Positions 27,050 through 37,859 are shown, counted from the stretch's first letter. The stretch: 64,000 bases of DNA from Pedobacter puniceum (GCF_009674685.1 NZ_WKJI01000001.1:930001-994000); one strand, 5' to 3'. The notes: generated by a model from the letters alone, not told the origin. Numbers and translations: made by a program.

Positions 27050-28882
27050 ATGCAAAGCCTTTCAGAAATTATCAATTTATTAAACAGTACAGATGAATGC
27101 GCTACCCTAGAAGCTAAAAGAGGTACGGCCATTGGTCATTCGGTTTTAGAAAGTATTTGTGCTTTTGCAAACGAGCCAGGTTTAGGTGGTGGTACTATTA
27201 TTTTAGGGGTAACCCGTGATGAAAGCTCCTTATTTCCTGTATATCAAATAGAAGGTATAAAAGATCCAGATAAATTACAAGCTGATTTAGCCAGTCAAAC
27301 CGCATCATTATTTAACCAACCTATTAGACCACAAATAGAGTTAGAAACAACGCCGAATAATAAATTAGTACTTAAAATTAAAGTACCTGAACTTCCAGAT
27401 GGGCAAAAACCACTATATTTTAAAAACGAAGGCTTACCCAAAGGTGCATACAGGCGTATTGGTTCTACAGACCAGCATTGTACCGAAGATGATTTATTTG
27501 TTTTTTACAACAAGGAAGATAGTTTAGATAGTACCATAGTTAATGATACTAGCTTAGAAGATATTAGTGAAGAAGCTATCACACTATACCGTAATTTACG
27601 TAGCAAAGTAAATGAATATGCAGAGGAATTAACTTATAGTGATATTGATTTACTTCGCTCGTTAGGATGTATAAAAAAGCATAAAGACGATTATAAATTA
27701 ACTTATACAGGTTTATTGGTTTTTGGTAATAGAATGGCTTTAAGACGCTTAATGCCAATGGTAAGGGTAGATTATATACGAGTTCCCGGCAACACCTGGG
27801 TAGAAAACCCCGACAGTAGGTTTACTACTGTAGATATGCGTGGCCCCATGATACAATTAGTGCAACGTATTTTTAGTGCCATAGCAGATGATTTACCCAA
27901 AGGTTTTCTATTACCAGAAGGCGAGTTACAAGCTACCAATATTGGTTTGCCATCTAAAGTGTTACGTGAAGCAATAGTTAATGCACTTATCCATCGTACT
28001 TACAGAGAGAATCAGCCTATTCAAATTATTAGGTATGGCAATCGTTTAGAAATTAAAAACCCAGGCTTTTCGCTTAAACCCGAAGAACAATTAGGAGAGC
28101 CTGGCTCTAAAAATAGAAACCCCTTTATCGCATCCATATTTCACGAAACAAACTTAGCAGAAACCAAAGGTAGTGGAATAAGGATTATGCGTAGCTTAAT
28201 GGAAAAATCATCACTAGCTCCACCAACATTTGAAAGTAACCATACAGCAAATCAATTTACAACAAGGTTATTACTGCACCACTTCCTTAGTGAAGCTGAT
28301 ATAGCATGGCTTAAAACGTTTGAAGTTTACCAATTAAACGACGCACAAAAAAGAGCTTTAATTTTTGTTAGAGAAACAGGAGCCATAGATAATCAAGCTT
28401 ATAGACAACTTAATGGATGTGATATTTTAAAAGCGAGTACAGAGTTAAGAGCCATGAGAGATGTTGCATTATTGCAGCAAAAGGGTAAAGGAAGAGCCAC
28501 TTATTATATTATAGATAGTGGGTTTAATGCACCACTTACATCGCTAAGTACACCAGTTAGTGTGCTTAGTGCATCAGTTAATACACAACCTAATACCCTT
28601 AATACAGAACCTCAATCGTTATTACATGAGTTTCCAGATCATTTGCAAAGTGAGATAGCTCAAATTACAGTGAGAGAGAAAGACATCAATAAGATAAAAA
28701 ATCTGATTTACAAAATATGTAAGCATAGAAGTTGTTCTGTAAGAGAAATTGCAGCGCTCATAAAAAGAAAAGAAAATACAGTATTAAGAAATTATATTAT
28801 ACCTATGAAAGAGGATAATAAACTTCAATACACAATTCCTGATATGCCAAATCATCCAGATCAAGCCTATCAATCTATTTAA
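27050..28882 (+). CDS. AlbA_2 (Schlafen-like) plus HATPase_c_4 ATP-binding protein
   Basis: ATLEAKRGTAIGHSVLESICAFANEPGLGGGTIILGV; LPSKVLREAIVNALIHRTYRENQPIQIIRYGNRLEIKNPGF...ETKGSGIRIMRSLM. Confidence 0.85.
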   Translation: MQSLSEIINLLNSTDECATLEAKRGTAIGHSVLESICAFANEPGLGGGTIILGVTRDESSLFPVYQIEGIKDPDKLQADLASQTASLFNQPIRPQIELETTPNNKLVLKIKVPELPDGQKPLYFKNEGLPKGAYRRIGSTDQHCTEDDLFVFYNKEDSLDSTIVNDTSLEDISEEAITLYRNLRSKVNEYAEELTYSDIDLLRSLGCIKKHKDDYKLTYTGLLVFGNRMALRRLMPMVRVDYIRVPGNTWVENPDSRFTTVDMRGPMIQLVQRIFSAIADDLPKGFLLPEGELQATNIGLPSKVLREAIVNALIHRTYRENQPIQIIRYGNRLEIKNPGFSLKPEEQLGEPGSKNRNPFIASIFHETNLAETKGSGIRIMRSLMEKSSLAPPTFESNHTANQFTTRLLLHHFLSEADIAWLKTFEVYQLNDAQKRALIFVRETGAIDNQAYRQLNGCDILKASTELRAMRDVALLQQKGKGRATYYIIDSGFNAPLTSLSTPVSVLSASVNTQPNTLNTEPQSLLHEFPDHLQSEIAQITVREKDINKIKNLIYKICKHRSCSVREIAALIKRKENTVLRNYIIPMKEDNKLQYTIPDMPNHPDQAYQSI

Positions 28883-28892
28883 TAAACACACT

Positions 28893-28937
28893 TAATACAT
28901 AAGCTAGCTTATGTATTAGTGCTTAATACATAAGCTA
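28893..28937. promoter_or_regulatory. 26-bp perfect palindrome plus an additional direct half-repeat
   Basis: TAATACATAAGCTAGCTTATGTATTA (28893-28918); CTTAATACATAAGCTA repeated at 28891-28906 and 28922-28937, just before the ATG at 28945. Confidence 0.6.
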
Positions 28938-28944
28938 AACTAAA

Positions 28945-31900
28945 ATGGCAAACAATTTTATCACCAATAACACTACTCATAAAAGCTTAAAAGGCAGGTT
29001 AAACACCTTAATTGGCATTAGTGAAGAATTAAAATTTTTAGTAGGTTTCTTTTATTTTTCTGGCTGGCAAGAGTTGTATCAAAGCTTACAAAAAAATACT
29101 ACTTTAAAATTAAAGCTATTAGTAGGTTTACAAGTTTGTAACCACTTAAATAAAGTTTTAGAGTATATTAATCAAGATGAAGCACTATCACAAGACGAGC
29201 ATTTTAATGAGTTTATTACCTCACTAGGTTTTGCATTAAATAATCAAGAATTAGATACAGAAGCATTTTACAACCAAGTAGAATTTTTCTTACAAATGCT
29301 TCAGGATGAACGCTTAATTATTCGTAAAACAGAAAACCCAAACCATGCTAAATTATATCTATTCAGATTAAATCAAGAACAAGCAGAAATCCAGAATATG
29401 GAAGGGCAATTTGTAACGGGTAGCAGCAATTTAACAAAAGCAGGTTTATCTGGTCAAGAAGAATTTAATGTTGAAATTAAAGATTATGGTTTCAAAGATG
29501 CAGAGAGTTATTTTGACGAATTATGGGGGAAAGCCATCCCAATTTCTGAAGTCGAAAATCGCAAACAATTTCTAATTCAATTTATACAACACAAATCCCA
29601 AGCGGCAACAATAACCCCATTTGAAGCTTATGCGCTCATTTTAAAAACATATTTAGATTTACAATTACAAAAACAAATTAAGCCAGAAGTAGAAGGATTA
29701 TTAGAAGAAATTGGTTTTAAAAAGTTTGCTTATCAAACAGATGCCGTAAACCAAGCATTAACTGTAATTAACGAATACAATGGAGTAATCATTGCCGATG
29801 TAGTAGGTTTAGGTAAATCAGTTATTGCATCACTTATAGCAAAAAACTTAGGTAAAAGAGGCATGGTAATTTGTCCTCCAGGATTAATTGGTGATAGAAA
29901 TTACCATACAGGCTGGTGGGAGTATATCGAAAAATTTAAACTTTACGATTGGGAAGTACAAAGTAGAGGTAGATTAGAAGAGATTGCAGAAACCATTAAT
30001 AATAAAGGTATTGAAGTTTTAATTATAGACGAGGCTCATTACTTTCGTAATCAAGACACCGCAGACTATGAAGCACTTCTAAATATATGCAGAGACCGTA
30101 CAGTTATTTTATTATCAGCAACACCATTCAATAATTCTCCAGCAGATATTTTTTCACTCCTAAAGCTTTTTATCATACCGGGTAAATCAGGTATTTCCGT
30201 CGATGACAATTTAGAGGGCTTATTTAGTAATTTTAATTACAGATATAAGCAGTTATCCACCATTACAAAAAATGCAAATTCGTTATATAGTTTAAAAATT
30301 AAAAAAGCAGAAGCTTTATATAAAATCATAATTGATGATCAATTACCTATTGATATAAAAAAGGTAAGAAGTGCAACAAAACACTTAGCTAATCAAATTA
30401 AGCAAATTATATCATCTGTAGTAATTCGTAGAAACCGTCTGGATTTAAAACAAGATTACATCTATGCTAAAGAGGTATCCGAGCTTTCAAAAGTAAAAGA
30501 CCCAATAGAGTTATTTTATCATTTAACACCAGAGCAAAGTATTTTTTATGATAGCATATTAAATGAATACTTCTCAGAAAATGGAAGGTTTAAAGGGGCT
30601 ATTTACCAGCCGTTTAGTTACGAGAAAAAAGTTGAAGATGAAGAAAAACTAGACGAAAAGGGAAACAGAGCCTTCCAACAACAGCGCAACTTATATGATT
30701 TTATGAGAAGATTGCTGGTTAAGCGTTTCGAAAGTTCTTTTGGTGCATTTGAAAAATCTATTGACAGGTTTTTAAATGTACACCTAACTGTTAAAGATTT
30801 TATTAATAGTTCTAATGGTAAATTTATTTTAGACAGAGACTTTATGGAACGTATTCTCGCTTTTGACGAGGAAGATATACTAGCCAATTTGGATAAATAT
30901 GCACAAGGAGATTTAAAAAAGAAAACTCCTAAAAATAATACAGTTTACGATATTAATAAATTTGAACGCAAAGAAGAGTTTCTAAATGATATTGATAATG
31001 ATATATCAATTTTCAAAGAGATTAAAAAAGCTTTAACTAATCTAAATATTGTTCAAAACGATCCAAAAAGAAAAGAGATTACAAAAGAAATCAAAAGAAT
31101 ACTAACTACTGATAAGAACCGTAAAATTATTTTATTTTCAGAATATGTAGATACAATTCTTCATTTAGAAGATTATCTAAGAGTAGAGTTTGGAAACAGA
31201 TTGCTTGTATGTGCTGGTAAAGTATCAAAAGAACTATCAAAAAATTTAAGTTCCGATTTTAACGCACAATACAAAGGTGGTCAAACTAATAATTTTGATG
31301 TAATAATTACATCAGATAAACTATCTGAGGGTTTTAATTTAAATAGGGCAGGAGCAATTATAAATTATGATATCCCATGGAATCCTACACGAGTAATACA
31401 AAGAGTAGGTAGAATAAATCGTATTGGTGCAAAAGTTTTTGACGAACTATATATTTATAATTATTTTCCATCAGAAATAGGTGCTGATATAGTTAAATCA
31501 AGAGAAATTGCACAACAAAAAATGTTCTTAATTCATAGTTCTTTGGGTGAAGATGCCAAAATATTTGATATAGAAGAAGAACCATCTGCATCTGGTTTAT
31601 ACAGTAAGTTAAACCAAAGTCCGGATGAAGATGGAGAATTAAACACAGTAACGATAGTGAGAAATACGTTTAAAGATATTGAGGAAAAATATCCAAGCGT
31701 TATTGAAAAAATAAACAATCTCCCACCTCGTGTTAAAACAGCTAAGAAGTTTGATACAAATAATTTGAATGTATTAAGAAAAAAGGGGTTAAGTCTTTTT
31801 GCTCAAGTGGTAGATTTAACAGAAAAGAGCAGTGGAGATATAGAAGAGGTAATATTCGAAGAATTACTTAAAAACGTGAAATGCGAATATGAAGAACCTC

Positions 31901-32301
31901 GCTTATCATTATCAGATGAGTTTTGGCCTACGTATGAAAAAATTAAAAACTTCAAACCTAATTTCAAAACAGGCAGAAGTGATATTGCATTAGAGTCAAA
32001 AGCATATGAAAACTTACAAGTCTATTTAAAGATTTTAAATGGGAAAGAAGAAACATTAGCAGAATTTATAAAAATGCTCCTTCTGGACATAAAGAAGTAT
32101 CATACACTTTCAACTCGTTCGATTGGTAGATTAGGAAGGAAAATAATTTCAAAAGAAACAAATGAAAAAGAGTTAAAAGCTTTTAGAGATGATATATTTT
32201 GGTTAAGAAATCATTTAGGATTAAACTATCTAAACAAGATTTTAGAACGTGTAGATAAATACCAAAATGAAGTAATTATTGCAGTTGAGAATATCTATTG
32301 A
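28945..32301 (+). CDS. PLD-like nuclease domain fused to an SNF2-type helicase
   Basis: N-terminal NHAKLYLF (HxK) and GQFVTGSSNLTKAGL; helicase GVIIADVVGLGKSVIASLIA, LIIDEAHYFRN, LLSATPFNNSP, DIPWNPTRVIQRVGRINRIG. Confidence 0.9.
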   Translation: MANNFITNNTTHKSLKGRLNTLIGISEELKFLVGFFYFSGWQELYQSLQKNTTLKLKLLVGLQVCNHLNKVLEYINQDEALSQDEHFNEFITSLGFALNNQELDTEAFYNQVEFFLQMLQDERLIIRKTENPNHAKLYLFRLNQEQAEIQNMEGQFVTGSSNLTKAGLSGQEEFNVEIKDYGFKDAESYFDELWGKAIPISEVENRKQFLIQFIQHKSQAATITPFEAYALILKTYLDLQLQKQIKPEVEGLLEEIGFKKFAYQTDAVNQALTVINEYNGVIIADVVGLGKSVIASLIAKNLGKRGMVICPPGLIGDRNYHTGWWEYIEKFKLYDWEVQSRGRLEEIAETINNKGIEVLIIDEAHYFRNQDTADYEALLNICRDRTVILLSATPFNNSPADIFSLLKLFIIPGKSGISVDDNLEGLFSNFNYRYKQLSTITKNANSLYSLKIKKAEALYKIIIDDQLPIDIKKVRSATKHLANQIKQIISSVVIRRNRLDLKQDYIYAKEVSELSKVKDPIELFYHLTPEQSIFYDSILNEYFSENGRFKGAIYQPFSYEKKVEDEEKLDEKGNRAFQQQRNLYDFMRRLLVKRFESSFGAFEKSIDRFLNVHLTVKDFINSSNGKFILDRDFMERILAFDEEDILANLDKYAQGDLKKKTPKNNTVYDINKFERKEEFLNDIDNDISIFKEIKKALTNLNIVQNDPKRKEITKEIKRILTTDKNRKIILFSEYVDTILHLEDYLRVEFGNRLLVCAGKVSKELSKNLSSDFNAQYKGGQTNNFDVIITSDKLSEGFNLNRAGAIINYDIPWNPTRVIQRVGRINRIGAKVFDELYIYNYFPSEIGADIVKSREIAQQKMFLIHSSLGEDAKIFDIEEEPSASGLYSKLNQSPDEDGELNTVTIVRNTFKDIEEKYPSVIEKINNLPPRVKTAKKFDTNNLNVLRKKGLSLFAQVVDLTEKSSGDIEEVIFEELLKNVKCEYEEPRLSLSDEFWPTYEKIKNFKPNFKTGRSDIALESKAYENLQVYLKILNGKEETLAEFIKMLLLDIKKYHTLSTRSIGRLGRKIISKETNEKELKAFRDDIFWLRNHLGLNYLNKILERVDKYQNEVIIAVENIY

Positions 32302-32480
32302 GTTAAATCTAAACTTAACTATAAATTAAGTACCAATTGTATTAAGGAAACTGAATATGTGGATGTTTTTTGTATAAAGATAAGCCTAACAGGTAATTAA
32401 CAGTTTTTTCCTGTGATTTCTTTTTTACCATTGATGTTTTTTAGATATATTATTAATTAGCGTAATTTAATTTATAACAA

Positions 32481-34097
32481 ATGCGTTTGATTTTTTTAAA
32501 GCACTCTTTTTGTCAGCCTTATACCATAATGGCCATTCTTTTCAGTATGTTCTTTGCTCAGCATAGTTTGGCTCAAAAGCTTAATATAAAGAACAATATT
32601 TTCTGGAATACCAAAGATGGAAAACCTATTTACAGTCAGGGCGGTGGGATATTTACTTTTAAAGACCCGAAAACTGGTCAGGAGAAATATTATTGGTACG
32701 GCGTTCATTATAAGGGAGGTGAGCTCTATCGTAATTCGCCTTATAAAACAATTTCAGAGGCTAGTTTTGAGTCTGTTACTTGTTACACTTCCACAGATTT
32801 AGTAAACTGGACATTCGAATCTGATGCTTTAATAAAAGCAGATGCTAATGAAAAGGGCAAAGGTGGATGGCTGGGACGCTTAGGTGTAGCTTACCTCAAA
32901 GATATCAAACAATACGCTATGTTTATTCAGCATGATAGCGGAGTGTTAATAGCTGTTGCTGATGAGCCTACAGGGCCGTTTAAATGGCATCATAAAATCA
33001 GTATGCTAGATAGAATTGGAACACCCAATACTGGAGATCAAACTGTTTTTACTGATGAAGACACTGGTAAATCTTACCTGGTTTATTCTTACGGAAGAGG
33101 TAGAAATAAAATTTACCTTTCTGAAATAGGTATAAAAGATGGTAAGGTGGATTTACTGAATGTAGAAAAGGTTTATGAAGGTGAAGGCAGAGAAGGAAAT
33201 TGTATGTTTAAATACAAGGATAAGTATTATATGGCTGCCTCTAATCTATACGGTTGGGATGCTTCTTTTGCTTACTATCTGGTAGCAGATAATATTTATG
33301 GGCCTTATACACCCAAAAACAACATGTTAGTTATAGAGGGTAGCGAAAAGGATTATGCCCATGTTACCCAAACCGGTTTTTTTGTTACGCTTAGAGGTAC
33401 TAAGCAAGAAACAGTTGTTTATTGCGGAGATAGATGGGCTGATTTTGCAGGTAATGGCTTAGGTTATAACCAATGGGTTCCATTATCTTTTAACGGAACA
33501 AAGCCTTATTTCAATTCTCTTGATTCTTGGAATCTTGATGCTAAAACTGGTGAATGGGAAGTAGCTATTAATAATAATTGGGTTAAAAACGGAAGTTTTG
33601 AAGCCGATAGAAAAAAAATGCCTAGCCCTTTTAAACCTGTGCAAACTTTTTTGATAGGATGGGAAAATACTATTTTAAAAGGAAATAAAATATCGCTTGA
33701 CAGCATTACATCTCCAATATTAAACTTTGTAAATAGTGAAGAAGATAGAAAAAGAGTTTTAGGAGAGAAAAGTTTAAATATAAGTGATAAGGTAAATTTC
33801 AAACGTCAGGTTTCGCAATTGATTAGTTCTTCTCCCTATGTTAAACTACCTGATGGTTATTATACCCTTACAGCAAACTTTAGAAATAGCAAAGGGTTCT
33901 CAAAATTAGAGATGTATACGGAGAGTTCAGGAAAACACCTAACAATTTCTATAAAAGGTACTCATCCAGAATGGGAGACCATACATTTAAAAAGGATACT
34001 CGTTATAGGTGGTAGAGTTGAGATTGGTTTTAAAGCCTACGGAAAAGCCAATGCTTATTGCCATATTGATGATGTTTCACTAATTAGAGAATTGTAG
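32481..34097 (+). CDS. Secreted glycosyl hydrolase family 43-like protein
   Basis: Signal region, then YYWYGVHYKGGELYRNSPY...CYTSTDLVNWTFESDAL...RLGVAYLKDIKQYAMFIQ, a five-bladed propeller-like pattern. Confidence 0.8.
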   Translation: MRLIFLKHSFCQPYTIMAILFSMFFAQHSLAQKLNIKNNIFWNTKDGKPIYSQGGGIFTFKDPKTGQEKYYWYGVHYKGGELYRNSPYKTISEASFESVTCYTSTDLVNWTFESDALIKADANEKGKGGWLGRLGVAYLKDIKQYAMFIQHDSGVLIAVADEPTGPFKWHHKISMLDRIGTPNTGDQTVFTDEDTGKSYLVYSYGRGRNKIYLSEIGIKDGKVDLLNVEKVYEGEGREGNCMFKYKDKYYMAASNLYGWDASFAYYLVADNIYGPYTPKNNMLVIEGSEKDYAHVTQTGFFVTLRGTKQETVVYCGDRWADFAGNGLGYNQWVPLSFNGTKPYFNSLDSWNLDAKTGEWEVAINNNWVKNGSFEADRKKMPSPFKPVQTFLIGWENTILKGNKISLDSITSPILNFVNSEEDRKRVLGEKSLNISDKVNFKRQVSQLISSSPYVKLPDGYYTLTANFRNSKGFSKLEMYTESSGKHLTISIKGTHPEWETIHLKRILVIGGRVEIGFKAYGKANAYCHIDDVSLIREL

Positions 34098-34109
34098 CTC
34101 CATAATATT

Positions 34110-34133
34110 AAAGCCGGGATTTATCCCGGCTTT
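34110..34133. terminator. Bidirectional terminator
   Basis: AAAGCCGGGA/TCCCGGCTTT between convergent genes. Confidence 0.75.
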
Positions 34134-34137
34134 ATCT

Positions 34138-35793
34138 TTAATTAGTTATAGTGAAATTATTTTCACTTACCACAGTTTGACCATTAGTAACAACCGTAAT
34201 TTTCATTTGACCTAATTGCACACTAGTTGGCACTGTAACACGCAAACTTGTTGATGTACCGCTTAAGACAATAGCATTGGTAGAGCCAAATCTAACTGTA
34301 TTATTACCATAGAAACTATTAAATCCGGTGCCATTGATGGTGACGATTTGCCCAGGTACGCCACTAGTTGGACTAAATGACGTGATGCTATGTCCTCTAA
34401 CAGTAAAATCTCCTGGCGCAGTATAAGTTTGACTTCCTTGTACTAAAGAAATTTTAACATTACCAATAGCTACTCCTGAAGGTACAGTAACAACTAATTT
34501 GGTACTAGTTGCCTGTCTTGAATAGGATTGATGAGAACCAAAATTTACATAATAATAAGCACCTGATTGAAAATTACCTGTAAGTTCTATCTCTTCACCT
34601 GGGCTACCACTTGTTGGACTAAAGCTTGTGATAGAAGGCGTTAATAATCTAAATTTTTGTGGAGCTTCGACATCAAAAGGACCTATCCTTAATCTTACAC
34701 TATGCTCACCAGCTGTTAAATTATGAGGAACAGTTGCGCTAATATTTGAACCATTAGAATAAAAGCTCATGATAACATTGCCGATAGAATAAGCATTATA
34801 ATACTGCCCTAAATGGCTGCCAAATAAAGTGATATTTGTTCCTGGATAGCCACTAGTTGGTGAAATAGAAGTTATAACAGGTGCCGATGCTGTAAAATCA
34901 TCAGCTAAAGTTGTTAAAGTACCATTTAAAGTATAAGATACTTTAAACTGACTTTTAGTAATATTTGTAGGTACAGTTACTCTTATCTCTCTAGAATTAA
35001 CAAGGCTGTAGTCTACCGGAATATTATCTAAGTAAATCCTTAAACTGTTACTATAACTTTGATAGTTAAAATTCTCGCCTGTTATGGTGATTGTAGAACC
35101 TATTGGCCCAGATTTAGGAAAATAATTTGTTACAACAGGTAATAAGAAAAAAGTATAGTTTCCTATAGTTTGGTTAGCAATTAAAACTTGAAGATTTACC
35201 TGATTACTGTAAGAAGATGTATTATTAATATTAGCGGGTACTTCAACCGTAATTCTAGTAGCGCTTACGGTTAAAACTTTTGCACTCACATTGGCAAATC
35301 TTACAGCAACTTTTGTAATATCTGCTGTATTAAATTGACCGGTTATAGTAATCACATCGCCTGTTTTTCCTATTGATGGTGATACATTAGTTAAAGTATA
35401 AGCTGGTAAAGTGATATTGATAACATCGCCAAATACGGTACCTCTATTATCTTTTAAATAGGCTCTTGCATATAAGATTCTTTGAAATTGAATGTTATTT
35501 AGATAAATATCAGATTCTATGGAAAAATCCCCAACAACAGGTTTGTTTCCTAAAGATAAATTAATTCCGCTAATTTCACTAATAGAAGGATCGGAGCTAT
35601 ATCTAAAACCATACTCTATAATTTCATTTTTCCCAACGCTTTTGATGTTTCCTTTAAATGAAACTTTTCCTGATGGTAATAGACTTAGAGATACACTTTC
35701 TAATTGCGGAAATTTTATATCATCCTTCTTGCAGGCAGATAAGAATGCAGTTAATACTATAAAAACTACAAATATACTTTTGATGTTTTTCAT
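34138..35793 (-). CDS. IPT/TIG repeat lipoprotein
   Basis: Lipobox LTAFLSACKK; recurrent SFSPTSGxPGxxVTITGxxF repeats. Confidence 0.88.
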   Translation of the reverse strand: MKNIKSIFVVFIVLTAFLSACKKDDIKFPQLESVSLSLLPSGKVSFKGNIKSVGKNEIIEYGFRYSSDPSISEISGINLSLGNKPVVGDFSIESDIYLNNIQFQRILYARAYLKDNRGTVFGDVINITLPAYTLTNVSPSIGKTGDVITITGQFNTADITKVAVRFANVSAKVLTVSATRITVEVPANINNTSSYSNQVNLQVLIANQTIGNYTFFLLPVVTNYFPKSGPIGSTITITGENFNYQSYSNSLRIYLDNIPVDYSLVNSREIRVTVPTNITKSQFKVSYTLNGTLTTLADDFTASAPVITSISPTSGYPGTNITLFGSHLGQYYNAYSIGNVIMSFYSNGSNISATVPHNLTAGEHSVRLRIGPFDVEAPQKFRLLTPSITSFSPTSGSPGEEIELTGNFQSGAYYYVNFGSHQSYSRQATSTKLVVTVPSGVAIGNVKISLVQGSQTYTAPGDFTVRGHSITSFSPTSGVPGQIVTINGTGFNSFYGNNTVRFGSTNAIVLSGTSTSLRVTVPTSVQLGQMKITVVTNGQTVVSENNFTITN

Positions 35794-35802
35794 GATGATG
35801 AT

Positions 35803-36546
35803 TTAGAAATTATAACCTAATCTTATTCCATTGAGTAAGCGGGTGCCCACATTAAAAGAAGTATATTCTGAGGAATAAAAGTTGACATTTGTAGAGCCAC
35901 TAGAGTTTATTTCTGGTGTCTTATAAGCTATATGAGCAAAACCATAACCCAGCTCATAACCAAAAAAGAAATTTTTAGAGATATAATAGTCAAACCCTGT
36001 AAATACATTTAACCCATACTGAAAGTAAGCTCTATTATTTAAACTATAAAATGTTTGTTGGTTATTAGAATTTACAATTATCCAAATATTTTTGGTGTTA
36101 AGCGTAAGTTGTTGATTATCAAAATCACTACTTGCAGAAAAGTTTTCTAAGGAAACGTCTACACCAAAATAAGGAGATAACCTTTTAGTACCTTTAAAAT
36201 GTTTTTCTAAACCAAAATTAACTGATGTTTTTGTGCTTTTCTTTTCATAATAATACCTAAAAGGGTTAGTGCCGTAAGGATTATTATTATCTTCTAAATC
36301 TTTAATAACATTAACATTAAGGCCTAGTCTTAAAGCAATTAAATCTGAGATAAAATACCTCACTTTAATTTGATTGAGCGAGTTGTTTAAATTAACCTGA
36401 CCATTAAATGGATTAACATTTAGCTCTGTTGAAAAAGTACCTTTGTTAGCTTTTAAATGCTCAGGCTTGTTTTTTGTTGAATCTGTTTTAGAAAAAACAG
36501 AAAATGAAATGGCACTACAAAGTGCTAGGGTAAAGAGTTTCCTCAT
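35803..36546 (-). CDS. Outer-membrane beta-barrel protein
   Basis: Signal peptide, alternating aromatic strands, C-terminal GTRLLNGIRLGYNF. Confidence 0.7.
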   Translation of the reverse strand: MRKLFTLALCSAISFSVFSKTDSTKNKPEHLKANKGTFSTELNVNPFNGQVNLNNSLNQIKVRYFISDLIALRLGLNVNVIKDLEDNNNPYGTNPFRYYYEKKSTKTSVNFGLEKHFKGTKRLSPYFGVDVSLENFSASSDFDNQQLTLNTKNIWIIVNSNNQQTFYSLNNRAYFQYGLNVFTGFDYYISKNFFFGYELGYGFAHIAYKTPEINSSGSTNVNFYSSEYTSFNVGTRLLNGIRLGYNF

Positions 36547-36627
36547 AAATAGAAATTAAGATTATAAATTATGTGAATTAAATTAGGTAGTAAAAGTTTT
36601 TCGTTAGGGTAGGATGGGATCAAAAAG

Positions 36628-36658
36628 AAACCCCTATCATTTTTATAGATAGGGGTTT
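36628..36658 (-). terminator. Terminator downstream of sucC
   Basis: AAACCCCTATC/GATAGGGGTTT stem; T-run on minus strand. Confidence 0.75.
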
Positions 36659-36668
36659 AAATAAATTC

Positions 36669-37859
36669 TTATGCTAATACTTCAGAAACTAAATCTGCTG
36701 CCTCTTTTAATAAGATAGCTGAGTATACTTTCAATCCTGATTCATCAATTAGTTTCTTAGCTTCTTCTGCGTTGGTACCTTGTAAACGTACAATAATTGG
36801 AACGCGAATATCACCAATTTCTTTATAGGCATCAATAACACCTTGTGCAACTCTATCACAACGTACAATACCACCAAAAATATTAATTAAGATAGCTTTT
36901 ACGTTAGGATCTTTTAAAATGATGTTAAAAGCTGCTTTAACAGTAGTAGCGTTAGCAGTACCACCAACATCTAAGAAGTTTGCAGGCTCGCCACCAGCAA
37001 TCTTAATAATATCCATAGTTGCCATAGCCAAACCAGCACCGTTAACCATACAACCTACGTTTCCATCTAATTTAACATAGTTAAGGTTAGATTCAGAAGC
37101 TTCAACCTCAGTTGGATCTTCTTCAGTAGTATCACGCATTGCTGCATAATCCGGATGACGGAATAAACCATTATCATCTAAGTTAACTTTAGCATCAACA
37201 GCCAAAATTTTATCATCAGATGTTTTTAAAACTGGGTTAATTTCAAACATTGAAGAATCTGTAGCTTCGTATGCTTTGTATAAAGCAGCGATGAATTTTG
37301 TCATCTCTTTAAAAGCATTTCCAGATAAACCTAAATTGAAAGCTATTTTTCTAGTTTGGAAACCTTGTAAACCAACTTTAGGATCTATTTCTTCTTTAAA
37401 TATTAAGTGAGGAGTGTGTTCTGCAACCTCCTCAATATCCATACCACCTTCTGTAGAGTACATGATGATGTTACGACCTTTAGAACGGTCTAACAATACA
37501 GAAACATAAAATTCTTTAGTTTCAGACTCTCCAGGGTAATAAACATCCTGGGCAATCAATACTTTATTAACTTTCTTTCCTTCTGCACCAGTTTGAGGAG
37601 TGATCAACTGCATTCCAATAATATCAGAAGCTTTTTGCTTAACCTCGTCTAAATTTTTAGCTAGTTTAACACCTCCGCCTTTACCACGTCCGCCTGCATG
37701 AATTTGTGCTTTTACCACAACCCAGTCAGAACCAAAATCTTCTTTTAACTTTTTGGCTGCTTCAACAGCTTGTTCAGGTGTATCTGCTACTATACCTTCT
37801 TGGATACGTACGCCAAAACTTTTAAGTATTTGTTTGCCTTGATATTCGTGAATGTTCAT
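36669..37859 (-). CDS. sucC: Succinate-CoA ligase (ADP-forming) beta subunit
   Basis: MNIHEYQGKQILKSFGV, VVKAQIHAGGRGKGGGVKLA, NFLDVGGTANATTV, INIFGGIVRCD. Confidence 0.97.
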   Translation of the reverse strand: MNIHEYQGKQILKSFGVRIQEGIVADTPEQAVEAAKKLKEDFGSDWVVVKAQIHAGGRGKGGGVKLAKNLDEVKQKASDIIGMQLITPQTGAEGKKVNKVLIAQDVYYPGESETKEFYVSVLLDRSKGRNIIMYSTEGGMDIEEVAEHTPHLIFKEEIDPKVGLQGFQTRKIAFNLGLSGNAFKEMTKFIAALYKAYEATDSSMFEINPVLKTSDDKILAVDAKVNLDDNGLFRHPDYAAMRDTTEEDPTEVEASESNLNYVKLDGNVGCMVNGAGLAMATMDIIKIAGGEPANFLDVGGTANATTVKAAFNIILKDPNVKAILINIFGGIVRCDRVAQGVIDAYKEIGDIRVPIIVRLQGTNAEEAKKLIDESGLKVYSAILLKEAADLVSEVLA

